The notes under the pieces are model-generated. The model did no database searches. It saw only the letters and a program-made list of their open reading frames with translations, and was not told the DNA's origin. A stretch of DNA of 44,789 nucleotides, taken from contig JAAXXR010000012.1 of NCBI GenBank assembly GCA_013334335.1, positions 1-44,789 on the forward strand, read 5' to 3'. Below are positions 16,555 to 25,036 of this stretch, piece by piece (position 1 is the first letter of the stretch; each line of letters starts with the position of its first letter). A program made the translations under genes and the position numbers. This stretch comes from Chlorobiaceae bacterium. GTDB lineage: Bacteria > Bacteroidota > Chlorobiia > Chlorobiales > Chlorobiaceae.

Positions 16555-17343
16555 TCACTTGGCGATGAACCCGGGATTGAGCAGGTCCGGCTTGTTATAG
16601 CTCAGTTCCTCTCCGGTGCGGATATCAAGCACGCTCATGCCGACCGCCTTGAGAATGGCATGACCTGCAGCCGTCTCCCACTCAAACGTAGCCTCAAGGC
16701 AGGGATAGATGTCGGCATCTCCGGCCGCGACCTGACACAACTTCATGGCGCCGCCCTTCGGCACGACATCGATCTTCAGATACCCTTTGCCAGGATCGTC
16801 CATGTAGCTGAGCACCATCTCCTCATTGCAGGAACGGCTGACAAGAATCCGGCACGATCGTGGGCCGAAAAACTCTCCACTTCCGGACGAACGCAACAGA
16901 CGGCTGGTGTCGGCGATCGCGCTGCTTGCATCCCTTATCCGAAAAGCTCCCGATTCCCTGCTGGCACAAAAAAGTTCGTCCTTGGCCGGAGCATACACCA
17001 CCCCGAGCACCGGCTCGTGACCCTCGACGAGCGCGACGCTCACCGTATACTCTCCGGAACAATCCATGAACTCGTCGACATTGTCGAGTGGTGAAACGAG
17101 CCAGAACTGCTGCCAGCCCGACCGGACCTCATAAGGCACACGCTCGCCATGTTCACTCAGGATCGGCAACCCGGTCACAGAAAGGGTCTGCGTGATCAAC
17201 TGATGTGACTCCATACCTGCATCGTCGGGAGCATATCCCTCATCATCCCCACCAACGTGAACCGGTACGCGGCAGTCGTGCCTCGCAATTGCCCTGCCGG
17301 CTTTCAGGCATGCCTCAATGGCTATGATGAGCTCAGGTGTCAT
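16555..17343 (-). CDS. CysQ-like inositol monophosphatase-superfamily protein with altered active site
   Basis: The 262-residue protein is recognisably of the CysQ type (3'(2'),5'-bisphosphate nucleotidase), a family that recycles PAP: DAGMESHQLITQTL, LPILSE, QFWLVSPLDN, and DIYPCLEATFEWETAAGHAIL. However, conserved metal-site positions differ. The canonical D-P-L-D-G-T reads S84-P-L-D87-N-V, the second Glu of S-E-E is His65, and the canonical W-D is W222-E223. Only Glu64 and Asp87 of the usual ligands seem intact. It may be a catalytically weak or repurposed paralogue. I chose the ATG at 17343; the frame is open to 17415. It precedes rmlA by 140 bases on the same strand and diverges from the GH13 gene. 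Confidence 0.8.
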   Translation of the reverse strand: MTPELIIAIEACLKAGRAIARHDCRVPVHVGGDDEGYAPDDAGMESHQLITQTLSVTGLPILSEHGERVPYEVRSGWQQFWLVSPLDNVDEFMDCSGEYTVSVALVEGHEPVLGVVYAPAKDELFCASRESGAFRIRDASSAIADTSRLLRSSGSGEFFGPRSCRILVSRSCNEEMVLSYMDDPGKGYLKIDVVPKGGAMKLCQVAAGDADIYPCLEATFEWETAAGHAILKAVGMSVLDIRTGEELSYNKPDLLNPGFIAK

Positions 17344-17399
17344 GATCGTTTTGATAATGAGAATTCCCCCGTTTGCACCGATCGGCATCCTCCAGTCAC

Positions 17400-17513
17400 G
17401 GACATGCACGGACATGGGCGGAAAACAACGGGCTGCCGCTTTGACAGTAGTTTGTCAAATAGCGTGCCAGTCGACCGTTATCATCCCGACATGCAGTCTG
17501 GACATGCATGTCC
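17400..17513. promoter_or_regulatory. Cluster of GGACATG-type motifs in a divergent intergenic region
   Basis: The 384-base gap 17344-17727 has no gene I can support. It contains GGACATGC at 17400, GGACATGG at 17410, CGACATGC at 17487 and a perfect 14-base palindrome GGACATGCATGTCC at 17500-17513. Repeated half-sites next to a full dyad between divergent genes suggest a regulator-binding region; no regulator is identified. Confidence 0.4.
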
Positions 17514-17727
17514 GGGCCATCGACGGCGAACCGGCGAAAGGTGTGGAATCGACAAGAACGGCACAAACTGTCTCAACATGAGAAACGGATGCGTTACCAG
17601 CCTGACCGCGCATTGCTTTGCGGTTTCACCCGTGGATATTATTGCGTAACTTCTTCAAACAACAGGCAAGCCAACTTCCAGAACCACTGGGGCTTCGCCG
17701 TAAAACCCTGAGTACGCAATACCGGCA

Positions 17728-20700
17728 ATGAGCACCAAAACCAAATCCCAGGCCAAAGAACATTTCTATATCAACCGTACGGCCAGAGACCTTTACCATC
17801 TGGACGATCCTGCCGTGCTGTCGCTTCCTGCCGATCGTCATGAGGCCCTGAAACAGGCTGAAGTACTGACCGAATCGATCAACCGGCGCATCACCCTCCT
17901 GAAGGGTGCCGAAGCAAAAAAGCTGCTCCCTGCGCAGTTCCACGGGATGAAACTGCTGCACGAGATGTTCCACCATATTCTGACCAAGGTCGACACCCTC
18001 TCTTCGGCCGCACTCTCCTTTGCCGAACGTGATACCTCAGCCTGGCACACCAGAGCTTACCTGAGCGGTTTTCTGGATCTCTTTCCGCCAAGCGAGCTGT
18101 ACCGCAGCCCGACAAAAACCGAAAAGTACCTGAACACGACCACGAACCTGCTCAACGCCATCGAAGAGTCCTACCTGGTCTGGCTGAACAACCAGAACCC
18201 GGCGCTGGAACCATTTTCAGACCTCCTGACCGACAGCGAGCTTCGCGAAAACCGCACCTATCCGCACCTGATCTCGGCAATGCAGCACGCCATGTCGGAA
18301 GCCGGGCCCGTAGGCAATGAACAGGTCGACCTCGCGGAACTGCTCACCCGCCCGATGCGGAACGCTCCCGATTCCCTCTTGGCGCAGCTCAGGTACATCC
18401 GCCTGCACTGGACCGACCTGCTCGAGGACTCTCCGTGGTGGGGCCTCCTGGACGACGCCATCACCCTGATCGAAGACGAGGACCGCTACCTCTTTTTCGA
18501 AAAACTGGCCACGGAAGGTGGGGGGCACCGGGGGGGCGGCATGTCGGCAAACGAGTCGCACGTCCCAAGCTATGCAAACCTTGACGATGCGCCGGCCAGG
18601 TACTCCCATGACTCCTCATGGATGCCGGAGGTGGTCATGATTGCCAAAAGCACCTATGTGTGGCTCGACCAGCTCAGCCGGAGCTACGGATTCCCAGTCC
18701 GCCGCCTCCAGGACATACCTGACCGCGAACTCGACCTCCTTGCCGAACGCGGGTTCACCGCCCTCTGGCTCATCGGCCTCTGGGAGAGAAGCCATGCATC
18801 GCAGATGATCAAGCAGATACATGGTAACCCGGAAGCCAAGGCTTCCGCGTACGCCCTCGAGAACTATGAAATCGCTCGTGAGATCGGCGGTTATGACGGC
18901 TACCTCGACCTCAGGAACCGGGCCATCCAACGAGGCATCCGCCTCGCAAGCGACATGGTCCCGAATCACACCGGTATCGATTCCGAGCTCGTCAGACAGA
19001 AACCCGACTGGTTTCTCAGCACCAAGGAACCTCCCTACCCCAATTACAGCTACAACGGCCCCAACCTCAGCAGTGACAGCCGCTACGGCATCCACATCGA
19101 GGACGGCTACTGGAACCGGTCCGACGCTGCGGTGACCTTCAAGCGGGTCGACTACCTGACTGGGGACACGAGGTATATCTACCACGGTAACGACGGCACC
19201 AACATGCCATGGAACGACACCGCCCAGCTCAACTTCCTTGATCCGGAAGTCCGGGAAGGAGTTATCCAGCAGATCCTTCATGTCGCCAGGATGTTCCCGG
19301 TCATCAGGTTCGACGCCGCAATGGTGCTTGCCAAGATGCACATCCAGAGACTCTGGTTCCCGTTGCAGGGCCACACCGCAGGAGTACCGTCACGCGGTGC
19401 CTTCGCCATGAGTATGGCCGACTTCGAGGCGGCCATACCCGAAGAGTTCTGGCGGGAGGTGGTGGACCGGGTCAAGGAGGAGGTGCCGGACACGCTCCTC
19501 CTTGCTGAAGCGTTCTGGATGCTTGAGGGTTATTTCGTCAGAACCCTCGGCATGCACCGCGTCTACAACAGTGCCTTCATGCACATGCTCAAGAAGGAGG
19601 ACAACGCCAGTTACCGGCAGCTCATCAAAAAGACCCTCGAGTTCGACGCCGAAATCCTGAAGCGATATGTCAACTTCATGAACAACCCCGACGAAGACAC
19701 CGCCATCGCCCAGTTCGGCAAGGGGGACAAGTATGTCGGCGTGTGCATGATGATGATTACCCTTCCAGGACTGCCGATGATTGGACACGGACAGGTGGAG
19801 GGGCTGACCGAGAAGTACGGCATGGAGTATGCCCGCGCCTACTACGATGAGTACCCGGACGAGGAGTTGGTCAGTCGGCACTACCGGGAGATCTTCCCCA
19901 TCATGAAGCTGAGGCGGCTGTTTGCAGAGGTGAACAACTTTTACCTGTTCGATGTCTACGGTACTGACGGCAACGTGAACGAACATGTGTTCGCCTACTC
20001 CAACCGGCTCGGAGACGAGCAGGCCCTTGTCCTCTTCAACAACCGCTATGATGCCGCAGAGGGATGGATCCGGTTGTCTGCCGGTTATCTCCGCGACGGT
20101 TCGATCATGCAGACCCGGCTCCTCGACGCGCTTGCGCTGCCTGACGACCAGGATGACTATGTCGTTTTCAGGGATCACGCAAGCCAGCTGGAGTTCATCC
20201 GTTCCTGTACGGGTATCCGCGACAACGGACTCAAGGTATCCCTGCAGGGATACCGCTACAATGTGTTCCTGGACTTCAGGGTGGTGCGCCCCTCAAGGCT
20301 CAAGCCCTACGACAGGGTTTGCGACGACCTTGGCGGACGCGGAGCAGCCTCGATTGAACTCGAAGCGCTCTCCATGAGCCTCAGGCCGGTGCACCGCATC
20401 GTCTCGGCCGGGCTCAAGGCACTCCTTGACGCGCCCCCGGAAGCCATCACGGCTGACGCATCCGCAGCGCTGTTCGGTGAAGCGTGCGAATCCCTGCTGG
20501 CCGACCTTTCCGGCTGTTACGAGGAGATCATGGAACAAGCGCTTTCTCTGCCAGGGAACATTGCCGCGATGGCCTCCTCCAGATACCTCTCCGCCATGAA
20601 ACTCTCGGCCGGGCTTGAGAAAAAGGAGGGTGAAAAGCGCCTCAAGGTCGCGCTCGGCATCACCGAAGAGGGTGACAGTGTCTTTCGTGGCATGGTCCGG

Positions 20701-21204
20701 CACCTGATCGCCCTTGAGTGCATTCAGGAGATGGTCAGCCATAACGGACTGCTTCAGCACCAGCTCATCGACGACTGGCTCCTGGCTGGATCGCTCTCGC
20801 CGCTCTGGACTGAAGAGAACGGATTTCCACTCTCGGGGGTTGACCTGGTGCACCTCTTCTCCTGCCTCCTGCTCCTGAAGAAATCCCGCACGTCTCAGGA
20901 AACTCCGGCGTCTCCCCTGAAAAACGGAATTCGCAGTCTGTTCACCGCTCACGAGCCCCACTTCATGGCATTCATGCGCTTCGAGCACCTGCACGCAAAA
21001 ACCTGGTTCAGGGAACAGCGTTTCACGCTCATGATCTCCTGGCTCTCACTGTATAGCTGGCTCGACGAACTCCCCGCAGATCCTGCAACTGAAACTGCCG
21101 CGAAGGATGCATCACTGAACGCATGGCTTGAAGAGTTCGAGCATCTCGATGCAGCCGCGTTCCTCAGCGGCTATGAGATGCAGGCACTGTTGAAGGAGGA
21201 GTGA
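17728..21204 (+). CDS. Large GH13 (alpha-amylase clan) protein with long N- and C-terminal domains
   Basis: A 1158-residue protein. Residues about 330-800 form a GH13 barrel: YDGYLDLRNRAIQRGIRL precedes region I DMVPNHTG (409-416); region II VIRFDAAMVLAK gives the nucleophile Asp529; region III LLLAEAFWMLEG gives the acid/base Glu594; region IV FMNNPDED supplies the transition-state Asp655 (N-P-D instead of N-H-D). All three catalytic acids are therefore present. Before the barrel are about 320 residues, mostly predicted helices, ending in a Gly-rich stretch (GGGHRGGG) likely to be a flexible joint. After it are about 300 residues that look helical and are not a standard amylase beta-domain. 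No signal peptide is seen, so it is probably cytoplasmic, acting on glycogen, maltodextrin or trehalose-type substrates; specificity cannot be read. Confidence 0.88.
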   Translation: MSTKTKSQAKEHFYINRTARDLYHLDDPAVLSLPADRHEALKQAEVLTESINRRITLLKGAEAKKLLPAQFHGMKLLHEMFHHILTKVDTLSSAALSFAERDTSAWHTRAYLSGFLDLFPPSELYRSPTKTEKYLNTTTNLLNAIEESYLVWLNNQNPALEPFSDLLTDSELRENRTYPHLISAMQHAMSEAGPVGNEQVDLAELLTRPMRNAPDSLLAQLRYIRLHWTDLLEDSPWWGLLDDAITLIEDEDRYLFFEKLATEGGGHRGGGMSANESHVPSYANLDDAPARYSHDSSWMPEVVMIAKSTYVWLDQLSRSYGFPVRRLQDIPDRELDLLAERGFTALWLIGLWERSHASQMIKQIHGNPEAKASAYALENYEIAREIGGYDGYLDLRNRAIQRGIRLASDMVPNHTGIDSELVRQKPDWFLSTKEPPYPNYSYNGPNLSSDSRYGIHIEDGYWNRSDAAVTFKRVDYLTGDTRYIYHGNDGTNMPWNDTAQLNFLDPEVREGVIQQILHVARMFPVIRFDAAMVLAKMHIQRLWFPLQGHTAGVPSRGAFAMSMADFEAAIPEEFWREVVDRVKEEVPDTLLLAEAFWMLEGYFVRTLGMHRVYNSAFMHMLKKEDNASYRQLIKKTLEFDAEILKRYVNFMNNPDEDTAIAQFGKGDKYVGVCMMMITLPGLPMIGHGQVEGLTEKYGMEYARAYYDEYPDEELVSRHYREIFPIMKLRRLFAEVNNFYLFDVYGTDGNVNEHVFAYSNRLGDEQALVLFNNRYDAAEGWIRLSAGYLRDGSIMQTRLLDALALPDDQDDYVVFRDHASQLEFIRSCTGIRDNGLKVSLQGYRYNVFLDFRVVRPSRLKPYDRVCDDLGGRGAASIELEALSMSLRPVHRIVSAGLKALLDAPPEAITADASAALFGEACESLLADLSGCYEEIMEQALSLPGNIAAMASSRYLSAMKLSAGLEKKEGEKRLKVALGITEEGDSVFRGMVRHLIALECIQEMVSHNGLLQHQLIDDWLLAGSLSPLWTEENGFPLSGVDLVHLFSCLLLLKKSRTSQETPASPLKNGIRSLFTAHEPHFMAFMRFEHLHAKTWFREQRFTLMISWLSLYSWLDELPADPATETAAKDASLNAWLEEFEHLDAAAFLSGYEMQALLKEE

Positions 21205-21221
21205 CCGAAGGGTCAAACGAA

Positions 21222-21249
21222 AGCGAGGCGGTCGAGCGACCGCCTCGCT
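21222..21249 (+). terminator. GC-rich hairpin after the GH13 gene
   Basis: AGCGAGGCGGTCG (21222-21234) and CGACCGCCTCGCT (21237-21249) are perfect inverse copies with a 2-base centre, 17 bases after the GH13 stop. There is no T-tract, so it may be an imperfect terminator or a 3'-end stabilising hairpin. Confidence 0.5.
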
Positions 21250-21285
21250 CCTCAGGCATCCGCACGCCACCATAACGCTCCTGTA

Positions 21286-21331
21286 CCTGGGAGCGCTGAG
21301 CTCCAGCTCGGCATGAAGCCGAAGGCTTCAC
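21286..21331 (-). repeat. Dispersed intergenic repeat, copy 2
   Basis: On the minus strand this segment matches 11304-11349 at 40 of 46 positions. Its inner part (21286-21313) also resembles copies 3 and 4 nearby through the consensus TGCCGAG-y-yGGAG-n-y-nrGCGCTCC. Confidence 0.75.
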
Positions 21332-21433
21332 CTCTTCCTGAATCTTCGACGTACAAAGCAACAGCCGTGATCCATACCCCACCACGCCGACGAGTGTTCT
21401 GGGCGATGGTGGGTTGAGGATGAAAACGTAAGA

Positions 21434-21462
21434 TGCCGAGCCGGAGGTTGGCGCTCCTGGGG
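21434..21462 (+). repeat. Dispersed intergenic repeat, copy 3
   Basis: TGCCGAGCCGGAGG followed by TTGGCGCTCCTGGGG. It aligns with copies 2 and 4 over about 29 bases, with the core TGCCGAG and GCGCTCC conserved. Confidence 0.6.
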
Positions 21463-21568
21463 AAAACGGCGCTCAATGGGCTCGTCACCGCTTCCGTGCA
21501 TCGGCACCCGTCACGGCAGCCCCCCCTCCCGCCGCTTGTCGATCAAGACGTGGCGCCGGTGGCGCCAT

Positions 21569-21597
21569 TGCCGAGTTGAAGCTCGGCGCTCCCGGGG
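21569..21597 (+). repeat. Dispersed intergenic repeat, copy 4
   Basis: TGCCGAGTTGAAGCTC followed by GGCGCTCCCGGGG; same core as copies 2 and 3. The arms GCCGAG...CTCGGC are also self-complementary, so each copy can fold into a short hairpin. The 520-base gap 21205-21724 is filled by these repeats plus two terminator-like hairpins and contains no convincing gene. Confidence 0.6.
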
Positions 21598-21638
21598 AAG
21601 ACGTTGCGCCCAGGGGTGACGGATGCCGGTACCAACGG

Positions 21639-21668
21639 AAAAAGGCCACCTTTTCAGGTAGCCTTTTT
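21639..21668. terminator. Bidirectional terminator between GH13 gene and petB
   Basis: AAAAAGGC (21639-21646) pairs with GCCTTTTT (21661-21668), extended past one mismatch by ACCT/AGGT around a TTTC loop. T-rich sequence follows on the plus strand and A-rich sequence precedes it, so it can serve transcripts from both sides. Confidence 0.85.
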
Positions 21669-21724
21669 CTCTTTCGATGTGCTGCCGGGACAGCCTCTTT
21701 TCACTTACCGGTCATTGACTGGCG

Positions 21725-23011
21725 TCACTTGACAAGCGCCGAGTACTCGGCATACACCCTGTAGGTATTGACCAGCAGGAAGGCGAGCACCAGAAGGCCG
21801 ATAATCGTGAAGATCGGGCTGCGCTGCTCTTTCGATGCCTGGCGATCAAGGAACGGCACCATGATCCAGACAATTGCGCCAACCGTGAAGAGGATGATGG
21901 CGACGAGCTCTCCGCCTTCGAACTTGAAGTCCTTAAGCAGCTGGAACTGTGCCCAGAAGTACCACTCCGGCTTGATGCCGATAGGAGCGGAGCTCAACGG
22001 GTCCGCCTTGACACCGATCTCCCAGGGATACAGGGCTGACAGATAGATGAGCAGGGCGAAACCGATCAACCAGCCGATACCGTCCTTGGCCAGGAAGGTC
22101 GGGAAGAACTTTTCGTAGCCCTTGATGAGGCCGGCCTCCTTGTAGCCGATCGGAGACGAGGTGCCGAGGATCTGCACCAGCATCAGATGAGCCGAAAGGA
22201 CCAGAAGAAGAAGTCCGGGAAGCAGGACGACATGCAGGGAGAACATGCGGGTAAGGGTTTCAGCGCTGACTTCGGGCCCACCGCGGAGGATCTCAACCAT
22301 GAAAGCACCGCCGGGAGCCACCTTGGGGACCTCGGTACCGACCTGGGTGGCAAAGAATGCCAGCTCGTTCCAGGGAAGAAGGTAACCGGTGAATCCGAAA
22401 CCGAGGCTCAGGACGAGCAGGATGAAACCGCTGACCCACATGAGCTCACGGGGTTTGCGGTAGGACTTCATGAAGAAGGTGCTGAACATGTGGATGAAAA
22501 GCATCATGATCATGAGGTTGGCGCTCCAGGCGTGGACCTGGCGGATCAGCCAGCCGAACGGGACCTCGCTCTGGATGAAGACGAACGATGCGAATGCTTC
22601 AGCTTCGGTGGGCTTGTAGTACTGGAGAAGCAGGAGGCCGGTGACGACCTGGATCATGAAGAAGAACATGCCGAGACCGCCGAAATAGTACCAGAAGGAG
22701 AGGCGGTGCTTGGGAACCTCTTTTTTCTTCAGGTATTCGATGATGGGCATGACGACATAGAAACGCTCCTGGAACCATGCGCCAAGGGCGCTGACCCTCG
22801 AGCTCTGGTAGGGGTTCGCGTCCGGACGGTCTACCGGAGGTTTGAATACGCCGGCAGGCGAAGATTCGACCTTTGCAGCAGCAGGTTTGGCAGCAACCGG
22901 AGCAGCGGGTTTCGCGGCTCCCGGAGCAGCCGGTTTGGCGGCGGCCGGTGCGGCAGGTTTCGGCTTGGCCGGAGCGCTCCCGGCGGCCGGGTTCTGGGTA
23001 TTTTCAGCCAT
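21725..23011 (-). CDS. petB: Cytochrome b subunit of the Rieske/cytochrome b complex
   Basis: A 428-residue integral membrane quinol oxidase subunit of the bc-type complex that links menaquinol to periplasmic electron carriers. The heme ligands are two His pairs: His160/His174 in [17 protein letters not shown] and His260/His275 in [18 protein letters not shown]. The second pair is separated by 14 residues, as in cytochrome b6. PEWYFW is the Qo-site motif. About eight membrane helices are visible in a single chain (b6 and subunit IV parts fused). The first 50 residues are an Ala/Pro/Lys-rich repeat (AKPAAP units) with no counterpart in most cytochromes b; it is probably cytoplasmic and flexible. 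A GGGAG Shine-Dalgarno precedes the ATG. It follows petC by 35 bases. Confidence 0.97.
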   Translation of the reverse strand: MAENTQNPAAGSAPAKPKPAAPAAAKPAAPGAAKPAAPVAAKPAAAKVESSPAGVFKPPVDRPDANPYQSSRVSALGAWFQERFYVVMPIIEYLKKKEVPKHRLSFWYYFGGLGMFFFMIQVVTGLLLLQYYKPTEAEAFASFVFIQSEVPFGWLIRQVHAWSANLMIMMLFIHMFSTFFMKSYRKPRELMWVSGFILLVLSLGFGFTGYLLPWNELAFFATQVGTEVPKVAPGGAFMVEILRGGPEVSAETLTRMFSLHVVLLPGLLLLVLSAHLMLVQILGTSSPIGYKEAGLIKGYEKFFPTFLAKDGIGWLIGFALLIYLSALYPWEIGVKADPLSSAPIGIKPEWYFWAQFQLLKDFKFEGGELVAIILFTVGAIVWIMVPFLDRQASKEQRSPIFTIIGLLVLAFLLVNTYRVYAEYSALVK

Positions 23012-23046
23012 TTGTCTTGACTCCCTTGATTTTCAAGTATTGATGG

Positions 23047-23592
23047 TTAAGCTTTTGAGACGACGATGTTGTCGCCATCAATTTTTGCCTTGTAGAGTTT
23101 CAGCGGCTTTGGCTGAGGACCGGAGATGATTTCACCAGTCTGCTTGTACTTTGCTCCGTGACAAGGGCAGAAATACTCTTTAATATCAGCTTTCCAGGTC
23201 ACCAGGCAGCCGAGGTGCGTACAGACAGCGCTGACCGCAGTCAAGGTGCCTCCGACATTGGTGACGATGACCTTGTCCTCGTTGAACTGGAAAATCTTTG
23301 CGCCTCCATCAGGGACCTCAGAGATCTTGCCGACATTAAGCTCATTGACCATCTTGATCTCCTTGGTCGGGGGAATGATGTACTTGACAACCGGGTAGAG
23401 TGTCGTAGCGGCAACAATGGCACCAACACCACCGACAACCTTGTGCAAAAAGCCCCTGCGTTCGAAATCGACACCTTTCAGGACGGTTTCCCTGGGTTTA
23501 CCGCCGGGAACGGAGCCCGCGGCTGAAATTTCAGCACCGTCGCCGAGCGAACTCATCCTTGCCGGGCTTTTAAAATTACCAGTTTGTGCCAT
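23047..23592 (-). CDS. petC: Rieske iron-sulfur protein
   Basis: A 181-residue [2Fe-2S] subunit that takes one electron from menaquinol at the Qo site. Cluster ligands are Cys124 and His126 in CTHLGC and Cys142 and His145 in CPCHG; Cys129 and Cys144 would form the usual disulfide. An N-terminal membrane anchor follows a twin-arginine-like segment (FERRGFLHKVVGGVGAIVAA, residues 43-62), consistent with Tat-dependent insertion known for Rieske proteins. A good AAGGAG Shine-Dalgarno lies 12-17 bases upstream of the ATG at 23592, one of the few clear ones in the window. It is first in a petC-petB operon with no cytochrome c1 or f gene, the arrangement reported for green sulfur bacteria. Confidence 0.97.
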   Translation of the reverse strand: MAQTGNFKSPARMSSLGDGAEISAAGSVPGGKPRETVLKGVDFERRGFLHKVVGGVGAIVAATTLYPVVKYIIPPTKEIKMVNELNVGKISEVPDGGAKIFQFNEDKVIVTNVGGTLTAVSAVCTHLGCLVTWKADIKEYFCPCHGAKYKQTGEIISGPQPKPLKLYKAKIDGDNIVVSKA

Positions 23593-23752
23593 TATGATCT
23601 ATCTCCTTTTTAATGACTTTGTTTGTTGTAACATCAAGAAGACGATAACCGACGAGCTGCACACGGATGCCTGATGTCGCCTGTGCCCCCGGAAATCCGG
23701 TAACGCGGTTGTTTCCATGAAGAGAGAACTCGATCAAGGAACGACTTTGAAA

Positions 23753-24892
23753 TTAAAATTTTTTCCTATTTAACCAATCAAAATGGTGCTTGAAAAAATT
23801 GTAATATCGATACATGGCTGTCGTCTCCCCGTCGCGCAATATGCGACTCGCCGTGAAGAATCTCATCAATGGCGACGTAAGTGCCGACGGATCGAGGAAT
23901 TCCGAAATCCCGCTCATCCCATCGACGCGCTCACCGTCGACGCTGACACTGAAATCCGAGGCAAAACGCAGGTAAAAGGGGCCAGCATCGAGTACCTGGC
24001 GGTGGCTGATGCCGATATCCACCCGTTCTGATTCGAGTTTCAGCAAACGGCCGTGCAATGGTGCGAACACCCCTCTTTTCAGGATCTTCTCGCTGAACCT
24101 GACCTCCTCGACGACCTGCTTCCGGCCGTTCTCGTTGTCGTTGAGCATGAAGACCGCCAAAGGCTCACAGCGCTGACTCCTGAAGAATATGACGTAATAG
24201 ACCAGATCGAAACGCTCCGAAAAGGCCCGCCCCCAGTACCAGCGTTTGAAGTATTCATGCATCGGCATCGAACCGAGGTTGTGGTCGTGGTAGCCCGGTC
24301 CGTTGATCGAGACCGTCCGCTGCTCTCCGGATCCTGGCCCCTCGATGGAAAGCGCGCCGTCAACGTCGGCTTTCGGCACGCAGAGGAGCCATTCATGGTG
24401 ATGCCCGTTGCCCGGATGACAATCGTTTTTCCTGCGGTATTCGTAACGATGCGTCGGCCTGAAGGTGAATGTCCCCTTGACCTTCAGGTGGCGCACGGGA
24501 AATTCGAACTCTATGGAAAGGTGGTATTCATCCCGGTCCTGGTCGTAGGAAAAGCCGTTACGCTCGAAACGGATGCCAATGCCCTCCGTGTTGAGACCGG
24601 ACAAAACGTCGCGCCCCTCCTTGATGAAGTTGACAACCTCGCGCCCTTTTTCGTATAACTGGAAGTTGAAACCGTCGTACTGATCGGGGCGGGGAGAGTC
24701 GGGACGCTGTCGGCCGCGCCACTGGTCATAGTGACGCATGTAGAAAGGGGAAAACGCAAAACCGGAAAACCAGATGAACACCACCGAAATATCCTGCTGC
24801 GGGTCCTCCGCATCAAAATACCACCACTCGTAGGCACCGGGCTTCACGAGCTTGTGCCAAACCTCCTGGGCCGAATCGGTAGTAATGTTCAT
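23753..24892 (-). CDS. crtC: Carotenoid 1,2-hydratase (CrtC-type)
   Basis: A 379-residue protein with the CrtC/AttH-like lipocalin signature: GAYEWWYFDAE near residue 18, GFAFSPFYMRHYD, GHHHEWLLCVPKADVDG and GYHDHNLGSMPMHE, the Trp/His-rich blocks of the family. CrtC hydrates the psi end of carotenes; in green sulfur bacteria it acts on chlorobactene and gamma-carotene derivatives to make the hydroxylated, then glycosylated forms of the antenna carotenoids. There is no obvious signal peptide. A crtC gene next to the Rieske/cytochrome b genes is, to my recollection, the arrangement in Chlorobaculum tepidum, which supports both the function and the lineage. It lies 160 bases upstream of petC on the same strand. 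Confidence 0.85.
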   Translation of the reverse strand: MNITTDSAQEVWHKLVKPGAYEWWYFDAEDPQQDISVVFIWFSGFAFSPFYMRHYDQWRGRQRPDSPRPDQYDGFNFQLYEKGREVVNFIKEGRDVLSGLNTEGIGIRFERNGFSYDQDRDEYHLSIEFEFPVRHLKVKGTFTFRPTHRYEYRRKNDCHPGNGHHHEWLLCVPKADVDGALSIEGPGSGEQRTVSINGPGYHDHNLGSMPMHEYFKRWYWGRAFSERFDLVYYVIFFRSQRCEPLAVFMLNDNENGRKQVVEEVRFSEKILKRGVFAPLHGRLLKLESERVDIGISHRQVLDAGPFYLRFASDFSVSVDGERVDGMSGISEFLDPSALTSPLMRFFTASRILRDGETTAMYRYYNFFKHHFDWLNRKKF

Positions 24893-25036
24893 TCAGCAGG
24901 AAAATAGGTGTACGGCGATCGGCAACGATTCTGGAGACGCATCACTGGAATGGTGGTAAGGGAAGGTGGATGCCGGGAAAAAAGAGAAGGGGCCAACGGG
25001 ATGGACTGGAGGCCTTATAGCCGAAAACCGAAGACC

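Noticed and set aside
21241-21640. Several 60-90 codon frames in the repeat-rich gap
   Set aside because: They are produced by the intergenic repeats and change frame between copies; none has a plausible start or domain.
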